DNA of 64,000 nucleotides from JAGNLM01 sp964439835 (lineage in GTDB: Bacteria; Pseudomonadota; Gammaproteobacteria; JAABTG01), in assembly GCA_964439835.1 (NCBI GenBank), contig CAYTPQ010000004.1:1-64000 (forward strand), given 5' to 3'. The translations under genes were made by a program, and so were the position numbers. The notes beneath the pieces were generated by a model, which was given only the letters and a program-made list of their open reading frames with translations, was not told the origin of the DNA and searched no databases. Of the stretch, positions 27,060-35,105 are shown piece by piece. Position 1 is the stretch's first letter. The number at the start of each line of letters is the position of its first letter.

Positions 27060-29255
27060 TCACTGGGCGAGGTTGAGGGTCGTGGTCGACCAGCGATCGT
27101 CGGGGCCGGCGGCGACCGGGTCGATACCTCGCCGGTCGAGGAGGTCGCGCAGGAAACTGATCTCCTCCCCGATCTCGAAGTCGAACCCCTGGCGGGTCCC
27201 GCCGCGGTCGTCGAGCAGCAGGGCGTTCAGCATGCGCAGGCCCTCACGCGTCCCCCAGAGCTCGATGATCCGGTCGAGGACGTGGGGGAAGCGCTCGGCC
27301 AGACCGCCGACCGACTCGGCCGCCGCGGGGCGTTCCCAGAGCGGCGGCGCGACGTTGTACCGTCCCTGGAAGCGGGAGGTGTACCGCTCGAAAGCCTCGC
27401 GGTCCTCCGTGACCCGCAGGAGGTCGAACAGCATCGTCCACGGCCGCAGGTCGGGTCGCTCGTCGCTGTCGGCGTCGACGGCCTGCTCGAGGACGTAGCG
27501 GGCCTCTTCTCGCTGGTCGAAGAGGAGGTGGAGCTCGGCCTCTAGCAGGAGCCGGTGCACCGGCCCGTGGGCGTCGTCCAGTTGTCCGGTCGTGGCAGCG
27601 GCTGCCGCGCCCGCGGCCTTGGGGGCTGTTGCGGCCGGTGCCGCCGCCAGGTCCGGTGCCGGGACTGGCTCCGACGCTGGCTGGCCGATGGGGCCGGAAG
27701 CCGGCTGCGGGGTGGGCCGTGCCGAGGTCGACGGCTCCGAGGGGACGAGGATGGGCGCGGTCGGCGGGCTGCGGGGGCCGGATCGGGGCTCGCCGCGGGT
27801 CGGGACCGTGAGCGACAACGTGTCTTCGGCCGTCTCCGTGCGACGCCGGCCAGAACGGCCTAGCAGGTAGGCCAAGGGGATCCCCGCAATGGCCAGCAGT
27901 CCCAGGGGATACCAGCGACTGGGGTCGAAGGCCGGTTCCTCCGCTGGCGGCGACGCCGCCGGCGCGGTTGGCGGTGGCACGACCGCCGCCGGTGCAGGCG
28001 TCGGCACGACCACGGCGGCCGTCCGGCTTTCCGTCAGCTGGGCGTCCAGTCGGGCGATCTTGTCGCTCAGCTCGCGAATGCGCGACTGGGCGGACGTGAG
28101 CTGCTCGTTGAGCTCGGCGATGAGCGGAGCCTGGCTCGCCTCAGGCCGTTCCGCTGCCGCCGCCTCGTTGCCCGCCGGCGGCAGAGTCGTCGTGGGCGGG
28201 CTGACGGGCGGGGCCGATACCGCCTCGGCGAGTGGTCCGGCAGGCTCACGCGTTCCCGATGCGGTCGCCAGGGGGCTACCCGGGCTGCGTACCTTTTCTT
28301 CCTCCTCGGCCGTCAGGATCCGCAGTCCGGCCGTGCCGGCATCCTGCGCGCCGGGGCGAGCCGGCGTCCCGGCCAGCTCTGGCGTCGCGGGTGTGGTCGG
28401 AAGTACGTCCGGGACGCGGATCTCGACCCCGAGCGGCAGGCGGTTCGCATCGCCGTCCGGGAAGACGTTGCGGTTGGCCGCGACGATCGCCTCGACCAGA
28501 CGCCAGCGGTCGCGCCGGCTAGCGTCCGGGTACAGGCGTGCAACGATCCCATACAGGGTGTCGCCGCGTTGGACCCGCACCGTGCGTGCACTGCCCGCGC
28601 TCGGCTCGAACGCTGGAGACCGGGGCTTCGTGCTGGGGGCGGCCACCGGGCGCTCCGGCGCCCTGGCCACCTCCGAGGGGGGAGGCTGGGGGGGGCGGGC
28701 GCGTGGGGCGGGGGGTAAGGGGGCCGGAGCGGCGGCCGTGGCCTGGGTCGGCAGACGACCGGCCCAGACGGCGTCCGGCGGGTCGATCAGCACGGTGTAC
28801 TCGCGGCGCACCGGGGCGGCGCCCGGGCAGTCGGCCGCGAGGACCAGGGACACGGCCGGCTCGAGGACCGGTCGTTGGGTGCGGATGCGCAGGGTGTAGC
28901 CGCCCTCACGCGGCTCGACCTCGACGCGGGCCCTCGGAATCCCCGGCAGGCCGGTCCCCGACCCGCCGGCGAGCACCGTGACGCACCCCGGCTCCACGGT
29001 CTCGTCGTACGCCGTGCGGACCAGGGTCCTGGCTGAGAACGGCTGGCCGAGTCGGGACTCGACCGTGAGCTCGCCAAGGCCGAGGGCCATGGTCGGCGGA
29101 CTGGCGGACATGAGGAGGCCGAGAGAGCCAGCGGCAAACACCGCCGCGTGAACACTGGCAGGTACGGGTCGAAGGGTCGTGGGCCTGTCCGCGACGGTCC
29201 TCGCAGAGGGTCTGGGGCGGATCGAGTTTCGGTCTTTCCTGTCGCGGCTCTTCAT
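27060..29255 (-). CDS. fimV: FimV-like peptidoglycan-binding protein
   Basis: FimV proteins scaffold polar organelles such as type IV pili. The 731-aa product has an N-terminal signal or anchor (about 35-58), a FimV N-terminal domain starting GLGELTVESRLGQPF (about 60-150), a LysM domain with RVQRGDTLYGIVARLYP (about 228-290), a coiled coil (about 410-445), and one membrane helix YPLGLLAIAGIPLAYLLG (about 475-492). A Pro/Ala-rich cytoplasmic linker precedes a C-terminal helical region. It is shorter than the Pseudomonas protein (about 919 aa) and the TPR content is reduced. Start ATG 29255 has GGGAG just upstream. No pilus genes are nearby. Confidence 0.85.
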   Translation of the reverse strand: MKSRDRKDRNSIRPRPSARTVADRPTTLRPVPASVHAAVFAAGSLGLLMSASPPTMALGLGELTVESRLGQPFSARTLVRTAYDETVEPGCVTVLAGGSGTGLPGIPRARVEVEPREGGYTLRIRTQRPVLEPAVSLVLAADCPGAAPVRREYTVLIDPPDAVWAGRLPTQATAAAPAPLPPAPRARPPQPPPSEVARAPERPVAAPSTKPRSPAFEPSAGSARTVRVQRGDTLYGIVARLYPDASRRDRWRLVEAIVAANRNVFPDGDANRLPLGVEIRVPDVLPTTPATPELAGTPARPGAQDAGTAGLRILTAEEEEKVRSPGSPLATASGTREPAGPLAEAVSAPPVSPPTTTLPPAGNEAAAAERPEASQAPLIAELNEQLTSAQSRIRELSDKIARLDAQLTESRTAAVVVPTPAPAAVVPPPTAPAASPPAEEPAFDPSRWYPLGLLAIAGIPLAYLLGRSGRRRTETAEDTLSLTVPTRGEPRSGPRSPPTAPILVPSEPSTSARPTPQPASGPIGQPASEPVPAPDLAAAPAATAPKAAGAAAAATTGQLDDAHGPVHRLLLEAELHLLFDQREEARYVLEQAVDADSDERPDLRPWTMLFDLLRVTEDREAFERYTSRFQGRYNVAPPLWERPAAAESVGGLAERFPHVLDRIIELWGTREGLRMLNALLLDDRGGTRQGFDFEIGEEISFLRDLLDRRGIDPVAAGPDDRWSTTTLNLAQ

Positions 29256-29377
29256 TGGCTCCCGCCGCCTGCCGCGGTTCCTGAGGCGTCGCGGCTCGGC
29301 GGCCTCCCTTCCCCGTCCCGAGCACGCGCCCACGTGGCCCTAGGGCTCGAGCGCGTTATCTAGCCCTAGCGACTCGC

Positions 29378-29406
29378 ACTATGATCTCTTTAACAGTTTG
29401 GTGCAA
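29378..29406 (-). promoter_or_regulatory. candidate sigma-70 promoter for the fimV-like gene
   Basis: On the minus strand TTGCAC (29406-29401) and CATAGT (29383-29378) are separated by exactly 17 bp, in the only A+T-rich stretch upstream of the gene. The leader to the ATG at 29255 would be about 115 nt. The matches are 3/6 and 4/6. The rest of this 300-base gap shows nothing else recognisable. Confidence 0.35.
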
Positions 29407-29560
29407 CTGCCGGAAAAGTATGCAGGGCTGGCACTCGGGTCGCCGTACGTTAGCCCAGCGTCAGGTGTTTCCCCGGATGGAATTCAGCGCTGTACGGTGC
29501 GAGGCTGACGGCGTCGGCTGCGCAGCTGTCCCGGCAGTGTCTCGGGCCGAATCGCGGACA

Positions 29561-29593
29561 AGAAAAAGGGCCCCCGCTCATGCGTAAGGCCCT
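29561..29593 (-). terminator. intrinsic terminator after tRNA-Gln
   Basis: Read leftward, AGGGCC and GGCCCT form a 6-bp G+C stem around a 15-base loop, followed directly by TTTTTCTT. It lies just downstream of tRNA-Gln and would end the rplM-rpsI-tRNA transcript. The long loop lowers confidence. Confidence 0.6.
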
Positions 29594-29603
29594 GATTTTC
29601 CTA

Positions 29604-29677
29604 TGGCTGGGGGACTAGGATTCGAACCTAGATTGACGGAGTCAGAGTCCGCTGTCCTGCCGTTAGACGATCCCCCA
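29604..29677 (-). tRNA. tRNA-Gln(CTG)
   Basis: This is a complete 74-nt cloverleaf on the minus strand with encoded CCA (29604-29606). The acceptor stem TGGGGGA pairs with TCCCCCA. The anticodon loop CTCTGAC gives CTG, reading glutamine codon CAG. The T-arm TTCGAAT is canonical. It begins 25 nt after the rpsI stop, so it is probably processed from the ribosomal-protein transcript. Confidence 0.96.
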
Positions 29678-29701
29678 GGAGTGCGGACAGCGACCGGACG
29701 G

Positions 29702-30094
29702 CTAGCGCTTGGAGTACTGAGGCCGCTTGCGCGCCTTGTGTAGCCCGACCTTCTTACGCTCCACCGCACGGGCGTCGCGGGTGACGTAGCCAGCCTGACG
29801 GAGCGGGCGGCGCAGGCCCTCGTCGTATTCAATCAGGGCGCGGGTAATGCCGTGGCGGATGGCGCCGGCCTGTCCGTTGCTGCCCCCGCCTGCGACCGTC
29901 ACCAGGACGTCGATGCGGTCGGCCAGCTCGGAGACCTCGATCGGTTGCCGGACCAGCATGCGAGAGGTCTCGCGGCCGAAGTAGTCCTCCAGGGAGCGGT
30001 CGTTGATGGTGATCCGCCCGGTTCCGGGCCGCACGAAAACCCGCGCGGTCGCCGTCTTGCGCCGCCCGGTGCCGTAGTTCGTTTCAGTTGCCAT
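29702..30094 (-). CDS. rpsI: 30S ribosomal protein S9
   Basis: S9 is a small-subunit protein whose C-terminal tail reaches the P-site tRNA. The 130-aa product has the standard length, the N-terminal YGTGRRKTATARVF block, GGGSNGQAGAIRHGI in the middle, and the invariant basic C-terminus RKRPQYSKR. It lies 21 nt after rplM, the universal order, and is followed by tRNA-Gln. Confidence 0.99.
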   Translation of the reverse strand: MATETNYGTGRRKTATARVFVRPGTGRITINDRSLEDYFGRETSRMLVRQPIEVSELADRIDVLVTVAGGGSNGQAGAIRHGITRALIEYDEGLRRPLRQAGYVTRDARAVERKKVGLHKARKRPQYSKR

Positions 30095-30115
30095 TCTGCC
30101 GTTCGCTCGCTTGCG

Positions 30116-30544
30116 TCAGATTTCCAGGGGCTTTGGCTGTTGGGCCGCGTGCCGGTGCTCGGGGCCCGCGTACACCTTCAGCTTGCGGTACATCGCGCGA
30201 CCGAGGGGACCCTTGGGCAGCATGCCCTTGACGGCGTGCTCGATCACCCGCTGGGGAGCCTGGTCGATCTGTTTGTCGAACCGGATGGACTTGATGCCGC
30301 CGGGATAGCCGCTGTGGCGGTAGTAGAACTTCTGGGTCCGCTTCTTCCCGGTCACCGCCACCTTCTCGGCGTTGACCACGATGATGTAGTCGCCGGTGTC
30401 GACGTGGGGCGTGTACTCCGGCTTGTGCTTGCCCCGCAGCCGTCGCGCGACCTCCGTGGCGAGGCGTCCGAGGACCTTGCCGTTCGCGTCGACCACGAAC
30501 CATGCCCGCTCGACGGTCTCGGGCTTCGCTGTGAAGGTACTCAT
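30116..30544 (-). CDS. rplM: 50S ribosomal protein L13
   Basis: L13 is an early-assembly large-subunit protein. From ATG 30544 the product is exactly 142 aa, as in E. coli, with WFVVDANGKVLGRLAT near the start, GDYIIVVNAEKV in the middle, and GMLPKGPLGR plus the LKVYAGPEHRHAAQQP tail. An in-frame extension to 30592 exists but is not conserved sequence. A good promoter lies at 30651-30623. Confidence 0.99.
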   Translation of the reverse strand: MSTFTAKPETVERAWFVVDANGKVLGRLATEVARRLRGKHKPEYTPHVDTGDYIIVVNAEKVAVTGKKRTQKFYYRHSGYPGGIKSIRFDKQIDQAPQRVIEHAVKGMLPKGPLGRAMYRKLKVYAGPEHRHAAQQPKPLEI

Positions 30545-30622
30545 CCTGGTCAGACTCCGTGCGGCCGATCGGTGCCGCGTTCCACCGCGCACCGGCTCGT
30601 GCCTGGGCGCTAAAGCTGCGGG

Positions 30623-30651
30623 ATCCTACTGGGGGGTCGGGGGAGTGTCAA
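30623..30651 (-). promoter_or_regulatory. sigma-70 promoter for rplM-rpsI
   Basis: On the minus strand a perfect TTGACA (30651-30646) is followed after exactly 17 bp by TAGGAT (30628-30623, 4/6). Transcription would begin near 30616, giving a leader of about 70 nt before rplM. It lies downstream of the terminator at 30675, so the ribosomal operon has its own promoter. Confidence 0.7.
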
Positions 30652-30674
30652 CGCCGCCCAGCGGCGTGGGCCGG

Positions 30675-30702
30675 AAAAAAATGGCGCGGCGGGCGCCGCG
30701 CC
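30675..30702 (-). terminator. strong intrinsic terminator
   Basis: GGCGCGGC (30683-30690) pairs perfectly with GCCGCGCC (30695-30702) around a 4-nt loop. Read leftward, the hairpin is followed by ATTTTTTT. It would end transcripts from the ABC exporter operon and from the candidate small RNA. Confidence 0.85.
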
Positions 30703-30762
30703 TAACCACCAAAGGAGGATGGATGGAGGAGTCGAGTACCCGGGTCGCCCCGAGCGCTCGAT
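30675..30762 (-). ncRNA. candidate small RNA with anti-Shine-Dalgarno region
   Basis: Between the ABC operon and rplM lies an independent unit on the minus strand: a promoter (30795-30769), about 88 nt of RNA, and a strong terminator. The predicted RNA would have a 5' hairpin (CGAGCGCTCG and CGGG/CCCG pairing), then an unpaired pyrimidine-rich stretch ACTCCTCCATCCATCCTCC, then the terminator stem with a U tail. This is the architecture of Hfq-type base-pairing RNAs, and the CUCCUCC runs could pair with ribosome-binding sites. There is no direct evidence of expression. It could instead be a spacer with a chance promoter. Confidence 0.4.
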
Positions 30763-30768
30763 GAACAT

Positions 30769-30795
30769 ACTCTAATATTCTAATCTGCTTGTCAA
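30769..30795 (-). promoter_or_regulatory. candidate promoter of the small RNA
   Basis: A perfect TTGACA (30795-30790) and TAGAGT (30774-30769, 4/6) lie on the minus strand, separated by a short 15-bp spacer. The block is strikingly A+T-rich compared with its surroundings. The short spacing is the main weakness. Confidence 0.45.
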
Positions 30796-30902
30796 CCCTT
30801 CCCCCGGACCGGAGACCCGGGTCGTGCAGGTGACGCCCCCCCGAGGCCGCATGCCCGGCTTTCACGCGCGTCTGCACCCCGTGTCGAGTCCCGCGACCGT
30901 CC

Positions 30903-31688
30903 TCACTGCTGGAGGCGACGGGTGATCAGGCGTGTCGCCAGCAGAACGCCCCCGGCGGCGTAAGCGGCCAGCACGGCGAGGTGGAGTGCGAGCAGGTCGG
31001 CGGGTCGGTCCGTCATCAGGGGGCGCACGACCTCGACCGCGTGGCTGAGGGGCAGGGTCTGCACGGCCCAGCGCAGGGCGTCAGGCATCCCCTCCATCGG
31101 GAAGAAGACGCCGCTGAAGAGCAGCATCGGGGTGAGCACGAGGGTGGTGTAGTACAGGAAGAAGTCGTAGTTTCGAGCGAAGGCGGTGACGACCAGCGCG
31201 AGGGCCGCGAAGCACACACCGGTCAGGAGTACCACGGGAAGTACCAGGAGGGCGTGCCAGCTCTGCACGATACCCAGGGCGGCGGCGACCAGCAGGATCG
31301 CGGCGACGCTGACCAGGCTCTTGGTTCCGGCCCAGAGGGTCTCGCCGAGGACCACGTCGCGGACCTCGAGCGGGGTGGCCAGGATGGCGTCCCAGGTCTT
31401 CTGCACGTCCATTCGGGTGTAGGCCGAGTACATGCCCTCGAAGGATGCCGTCATCATCGCGCTCGAGCTGACGATCCCCGAGGCGAGGAAGACCAGGTAG
31501 GGCAGACCGTCAACCTGGCCGACGAGCGCGCCGAGGCCATAGCCGAGCGCCAGCAGGTAGAGCAGGGGCTCGCCGAAGTTGTAGAGCATCGCCGGCCCCA
31601 GCAGCTTGACCCAGACCAGCAGGTTGCGCTGCCACACGGCGAGCCAGCGCAGGCCGGCGTGGTCCCGACGGCGTACCTCAGCCGTCAC
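30903..31688 (-). CDS. ABC-2 type permease, NodJ-like
   Basis: This is the membrane subunit of an ABC exporter. The 261-aa product has about six helices and the ABC-2 domain, with GEPLLYLLALGYGLG and the late motif GVFFPMEGMPDALRW typical of the NodJ/DrrB group. NodJ exports lipo-chitin signals in rhizobia, but homologues outside rhizobia are annotated only by family, so the substrate is unknown. The gene start overlaps the ATPase gene by 11 nt. It is followed by 200 nt and the strong terminator at 30675. Confidence 0.9.
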   Translation of the reverse strand: MTAEVRRRDHAGLRWLAVWQRNLLVWVKLLGPAMLYNFGEPLLYLLALGYGLGALVGQVDGLPYLVFLASGIVSSSAMMTASFEGMYSAYTRMDVQKTWDAILATPLEVRDVVLGETLWAGTKSLVSVAAILLVAAALGIVQSWHALLVLPVVLLTGVCFAALALVVTAFARNYDFFLYYTTLVLTPMLLFSGVFFPMEGMPDALRWAVQTLPLSHAVEVVRPLMTDRPADLLALHLAVLAAYAAGGVLLATRLITRRLQQ

Positions 31689-32598
31689 GGAGCTCCCTCC
31701 CCGTGAGCTTCAAGAATACGTCTTCGAGGTTGGCGGGCCGGTGGAGATAGGTAACGCCGGGAACCGCAGCCAGCGACGCGAGCAGCGGGCGCTCGTCGTG
31801 GGCATAGTAGTAGCGGGTCTCGCCGGCCCGTTCGCTGCGCGGCGCCAGGCGTATCCCCTGGGCGGCGTGCCAGGCGTCGAGGCCCGGTCCGTGGGCCTCG
31901 AGCACCTGTGGCTCGATGTGGCGGGCGATCAGCGCCGAAGGCGAGCCGCTGTCGAGCACCCGGCCCGCATCCAGCACCACGACCTGCTCGCACAGGCGCT
32001 GGGCCTCCTCCATGTAGTGGGTGGTCAGCAGCAGGGTGAGCCCCCGGCTCTTCAGCTCGCGCAGCCGCTGCCACATGACCTGCCGGGCCTGGGGGTCGAG
32101 GCCGGTGGTGGGCTCGTCCAGGACCAGCAGCTCGGGCTCGTTAAGGAGACCGCGGGCCAGCGCGAGACGCCGACGCATGCCGCCGGAGAGGGTGGCGATC
32201 GGCGCGTCGGCCCGGTCGCCTAGGGCCGCGAACGCGAGCAGCTCGCCGATGCGTCCCCCGAGCCGCTCCCCGCCGAGACCGAAGTAGCGGCCGTAGATCC
32301 GCAGGTTCTCGGCGACGGTGAAGTCGGGGTCGAGATTGTCGTGCTGGGGGACGACCCCGAGGCGGAATCGCATCGGCCTGGCCTGCTCGGGCACGGGGTA
32401 GCCGAGGACTCGCAGCTGCCCGGCGCTCGGGGGCGTCTGCCCGATGACCATCCGTAGAAAGGTGGTCTTGCCGGCCCCGTTGGGACCGAGCAGCCCCCAG
32501 AACTCTCCCGGCGGGACGCTCAGGTCGAGCTGGTCGACCGCGGTTCGGGGGCCGTAACGCTTGGTGAGCGCGAGCGCCTCGACCGCGGGGCTAGGCAT
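31678..32598 (-). CDS. ABC transporter ATP-binding protein, NodI-like
   Basis: This is the ATPase of the NodI/NodJ-like exporter. The 306-aa product shows Walker A GPNGAGKTT (about 38-46), a Q-loop in VVPQHDNLD, the signature LSGGMRRRL, Walker B LLVLDEPTTGLD and the switch His in TTHYMEEA. The C-terminal extension (about 225-306), with NLEDVFLKLTGREL, is typical of the drug/NodI subfamily. It overlaps the permease gene by 11 nt and is the first gene of the pair; a ferredoxin gene lies 31 nt upstream on the same strand. Confidence 0.92.
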   Translation of the reverse strand: MPSPAVEALALTKRYGPRTAVDQLDLSVPPGEFWGLLGPNGAGKTTFLRMVIGQTPPSAGQLRVLGYPVPEQARPMRFRLGVVPQHDNLDPDFTVAENLRIYGRYFGLGGERLGGRIGELLAFAALGDRADAPIATLSGGMRRRLALARGLLNEPELLVLDEPTTGLDPQARQVMWQRLRELKSRGLTLLLTTHYMEEAQRLCEQVVVLDAGRVLDSGSPSALIARHIEPQVLEAHGPGLDAWHAAQGIRLAPRSERAGETRYYYAHDERPLLASLAAVPGVTYLHRPANLEDVFLKLTGRELRDG

Positions 32599-32629
32599 CC
32601 GTTCGCCGTTCCCGCCCCGGCGCCCCGGC

Positions 32630-32944
32630 TCAGATCTTCAGCCGCTCGACCACGCGGCCGTGGACCAGGTGCTCCTCGATGATCTCGTCCACGTCATCCC
32701 GATCGACCCAGGTGTACCAGACCCCCTCGGGGTAGACGACGCACACCGGTCCCTGGGCACAGCGGTCCATGCAGCCCGCGGTGTTGACCCGCACGCCCCC
32801 TGCGCCGGCGATGCCGAGGGCCTTGCTGCGGGCCTTGGCGTAGTCGCGCATAGCCAGCGCGTCGAAATTCTGGCAGCAGGGTCCGCCGTCCTCCCGCCGG
32901 TTGGTGCAGAAAAAGAGATGATAGCGGTAGTAGGGGCTCGGCAT
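32630..32944 (-). CDS. thioredoxin-fold 2Fe-2S ferredoxin
   Basis: The 104-aa protein belongs to the thioredoxin-like [2Fe-2S] ferredoxin group. Cluster ligands are visible as the Cys in FFCTNRREDGGPCC and the later pair CMDRC, preceded by VRVNTAGC. The N-terminus YYRYHLFFCTNRR is typical of this bacterial family. The electron partner is unknown. Start is ATG 32944. It is only about 20 nt from the divergent GlcF-like Fe-S gene, which suggests a shared regulatory region and perhaps a redox link. On the other side it precedes the ABC ATPase gene. Confidence 0.85.
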   Translation of the reverse strand: MPSPYYRYHLFFCTNRREDGGPCCQNFDALAMRDYAKARSKALGIAGAGGVRVNTAGCMDRCAQGPVCVVYPEGVWYTWVDRDDVDEIIEEHLVHGRVVERLKI

Positions 32945-32964
32945 GGTCGTCGGCTTGGAGCGGG

Positions 32965-34275
32965 GTGGGCCCAGCGAGTATAACCACCCCAGTGGACGAT
33001 ACCACCCGCACCCCGCCGGACGCGCGCGCCGTCCGCCTCCTCGCCCAGGCGGACCTGTGCGTGAAGTGCGGCCTCTGCCTGCCACGGTGCCCGACCTACG
33101 GCCTGTCCCGGGTCGAGGGAGAGTCCCCCCGGGGGCGGATCGCACTCGCCCAGGGGCTCGCCGGCGGCGACCTCCCCCTGAGCCCTCGCCTGGCCGAGCA
33201 CCTGGACAGCTGCCTCGCCTGTCGGGCCTGCGAAGCGGCGTGCCCCGCCGGGGTCCCGTACGGACAGATCATCGACGGCGCCCGCGCGATCCTGGCCGAG
33301 CGCCGTCCGCCCGGCCGGCTCCGGCGCTGGCTGCTGGGTGCCGCCGCCCGGGGCCCGGTCGCCCGCCCCGCCTGGTGGCGGATTGCGGTGGCGGCGCTGC
33401 GCGCCTACGGCGGTGCCGGCTTGCGCCCGACCCTCGATCGGCTCCTGGGGCGCTTCGTGCCACGGCTTGCACGGCTCGCCCGTTACGTCCCGCCCCTGCC
33501 TCCGGGCTTGGAGTGGCGGCCCTACTATCCGCCGCAGGGCGAGGCCCGCGGCGAGGTGGACCTGTTCCTCGGCTGCGTGGCCAGGGACGTCGACCGCACC
33601 ACCCTGGAGGCCTCCATCCGGGTTCTGACGCGCCTCGGACTCGGCGTGCGGGTGCCTTCCGGGCAGGGCTGCTGCGGGGCGATCCACCTGCACGGGGGAG
33701 ACGAGGGGGAGGCGCTCGCCCTGGCTAGACGCAACCTGCAGGCCTTCGCGGGAACGGCGGGGCCCGTCGTCGTGACGGCGAGCGGATGCGCCGCGACACT
33801 CTTGGAGTACGAGCGTTTGCCGGGACTCGACGGGGAGACCGCGACCGCGGCGGCTCGCTTCGCCCGACGGGTCATCGACGTCAGCGACCTGATCGCGGGT
33901 CTGACCTGGCCGGCTGACGTGACGGTCGAGGCGCTTCGGGTGCGCGTGGCGGTGCACGTGCCCTGCTCCCTGCGTAACGTGGTTCGTCGGGGCGACGCCC
34001 CCTTCCGGCTGCTCGCGCGGGTCCCGGGGCTGGTGGCCGTGCCTCTGCCGGACAACGACCGCTGCTGCGGCTCCGCCGGAACCTACATGGTCACCCGTCC
34101 CGCGGTCGCGGACAGGCTCCGAGACGAGAAACTGGAGGGGCTCGCTCGCGACCCGGCGCCACTGGTGGCGACCGCCAACGTCGGCTGCGCGCTCCACCTG
34201 GCGGCCGGTCTCGCCGGGCCAGAGGGGGTGGAGGTCGTGCATCCGGTGGTGATCCTGGACCGGCAGCTCCGCTGA
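32965..34275 (+). CDS. (Fe-S)-binding protein, glycolate oxidase GlcF-like
   Basis: The 436-aa protein resembles the iron-sulfur subunit of glycolate oxidase. It has two 4Fe-4S motifs near the N-terminus, CVKCGLCLPRCP (about 32-43) and CLACRACEAACP (about 83-94), followed by two CCG domains with GQGCCGAIH and DNDRCCGSAG. GlcD and GlcE flavoprotein partners are not in the window, so the assignment to glycolate metabolism is tentative. Start GTG 32965 has GGAG 4 nt upstream; GTG 32992 is an alternative. It diverges from the 2Fe-2S ferredoxin gene and precedes coq7 by about 80 nt. Confidence 0.85.
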   Translation: MGPASITTPVDDTTRTPPDARAVRLLAQADLCVKCGLCLPRCPTYGLSRVEGESPRGRIALAQGLAGGDLPLSPRLAEHLDSCLACRACEAACPAGVPYGQIIDGARAILAERRPPGRLRRWLLGAAARGPVARPAWWRIAVAALRAYGGAGLRPTLDRLLGRFVPRLARLARYVPPLPPGLEWRPYYPPQGEARGEVDLFLGCVARDVDRTTLEASIRVLTRLGLGVRVPSGQGCCGAIHLHGGDEGEALALARRNLQAFAGTAGPVVVTASGCAATLLEYERLPGLDGETATAAARFARRVIDVSDLIAGLTWPADVTVEALRVRVAVHVPCSLRNVVRRGDAPFRLLARVPGLVAVPLPDNDRCCGSAGTYMVTRPAVADRLRDEKLEGLARDPAPLVATANVGCALHLAAGLAGPEGVEVVHPVVILDRQLR

Positions 34276-34355
34276 CGGCCCCGTCGCGCCCCGCTGGCGG
34301 CCGCACGGTGATGCCGGGGCTTCTCCCGGCGGCGGGCTTTCCGGATACTGTCTTC

Positions 34356-35018
34356 ATGAGCGAGCGAGCGGATTTCCCCGGCCGTACCCCTTCCTCCGTC
34401 GACCGCCTGGTCGTGCAAGTGGACCAGGCGCTGCGAACGGTGTTCGGGCGTCCGCAGACGACGGGTCGGCCCGACCCCGACGCCGGGCTGGCCCCCGCCG
34501 ACCTGGACGAGGCCGCGCGCCGGCACGTGGCGGGCCTGATGCGGGTCGACCACGCCGGCGAGGTCTGTGCGCAGGCCCTCTACCAGGGGCAGGCGCTGAC
34601 GGCCCGCCGGGAAGACGTGCGAGCGCGACTGGAGGAGGCGGCCCGGGAGGAGAACGACCACCTGGCCTGGTGCGAGCGCAGGCTCGACGAGCTGGGGAGC
34701 CACCGCAGCCTCTTCAACCCGCTCTGGTACGCCGGGTCCTTCGCCATCGGCGCGCTGGCGGGCCTGGCGGGGGACCGCTGGAGCCTGGGGTTCCTGGCCG
34801 AGACCGAGCGCCAGGTCGTCCGCCACCTGGACGGCCACCTGGCCGAGCTGCCGCCCGCGGACACGAAGAGCCGGGCCATCCTGGAGCAGATGCGGGAGGA
34901 CGAGGGGCGACACGCGACCACCGCGGTGGACGCCGGCGCGGCGGATCTGCCGGGCCCGGTCAAGGCCCTCATGACCGGGGTCTCGCGGGTGATGACCGCC
35001 GTCGCCTACCGGCTCTGA
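34356..35018 (+). CDS. coq7: demethoxyubiquinone hydroxylase Coq7
   Basis: Coq7 is a carboxylate-bridged di-iron monooxygenase that hydroxylates 2-polyprenyl-3-methyl-6-methoxy-1,4-benzoquinone in ubiquinone synthesis. From ATG 34356 the product is 220 aa. The ligand pattern is visible: Glu in RVDHAGEVCAQ (about 66), EENDH (about 95-99), the second-half Glu in AETERQ, and EDEGRH near 190. A hydrophobic membrane-associated helix pair lies between. The presence of this oxygen-dependent enzyme points to aerobic ubiquinone synthesis. Confidence 0.95.
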   Translation: MSERADFPGRTPSSVDRLVVQVDQALRTVFGRPQTTGRPDPDAGLAPADLDEAARRHVAGLMRVDHAGEVCAQALYQGQALTARREDVRARLEEAAREENDHLAWCERRLDELGSHRSLFNPLWYAGSFAIGALAGLAGDRWSLGFLAETERQVVRHLDGHLAELPPADTKSRAILEQMREDEGRHATTAVDAGAADLPGPVKALMTGVSRVMTAVAYRL

Positions 35019-35105
35019 CGCGGGGTGTGCCCGTCCCGAAGCGTTGAGCGCCGCTCCGCGTCGCAGCCCCGAGTTCCCATCCTGCCTAACGTGGTCTGAG
35101 CACCC

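Noticed and set aside
34276..34355. Possible phage or tRNA attachment site or CRISPR repeats anywhere in the window
   Set aside because: I found no direct-repeat array, integrase, or tRNA-end duplication next to either tRNA.
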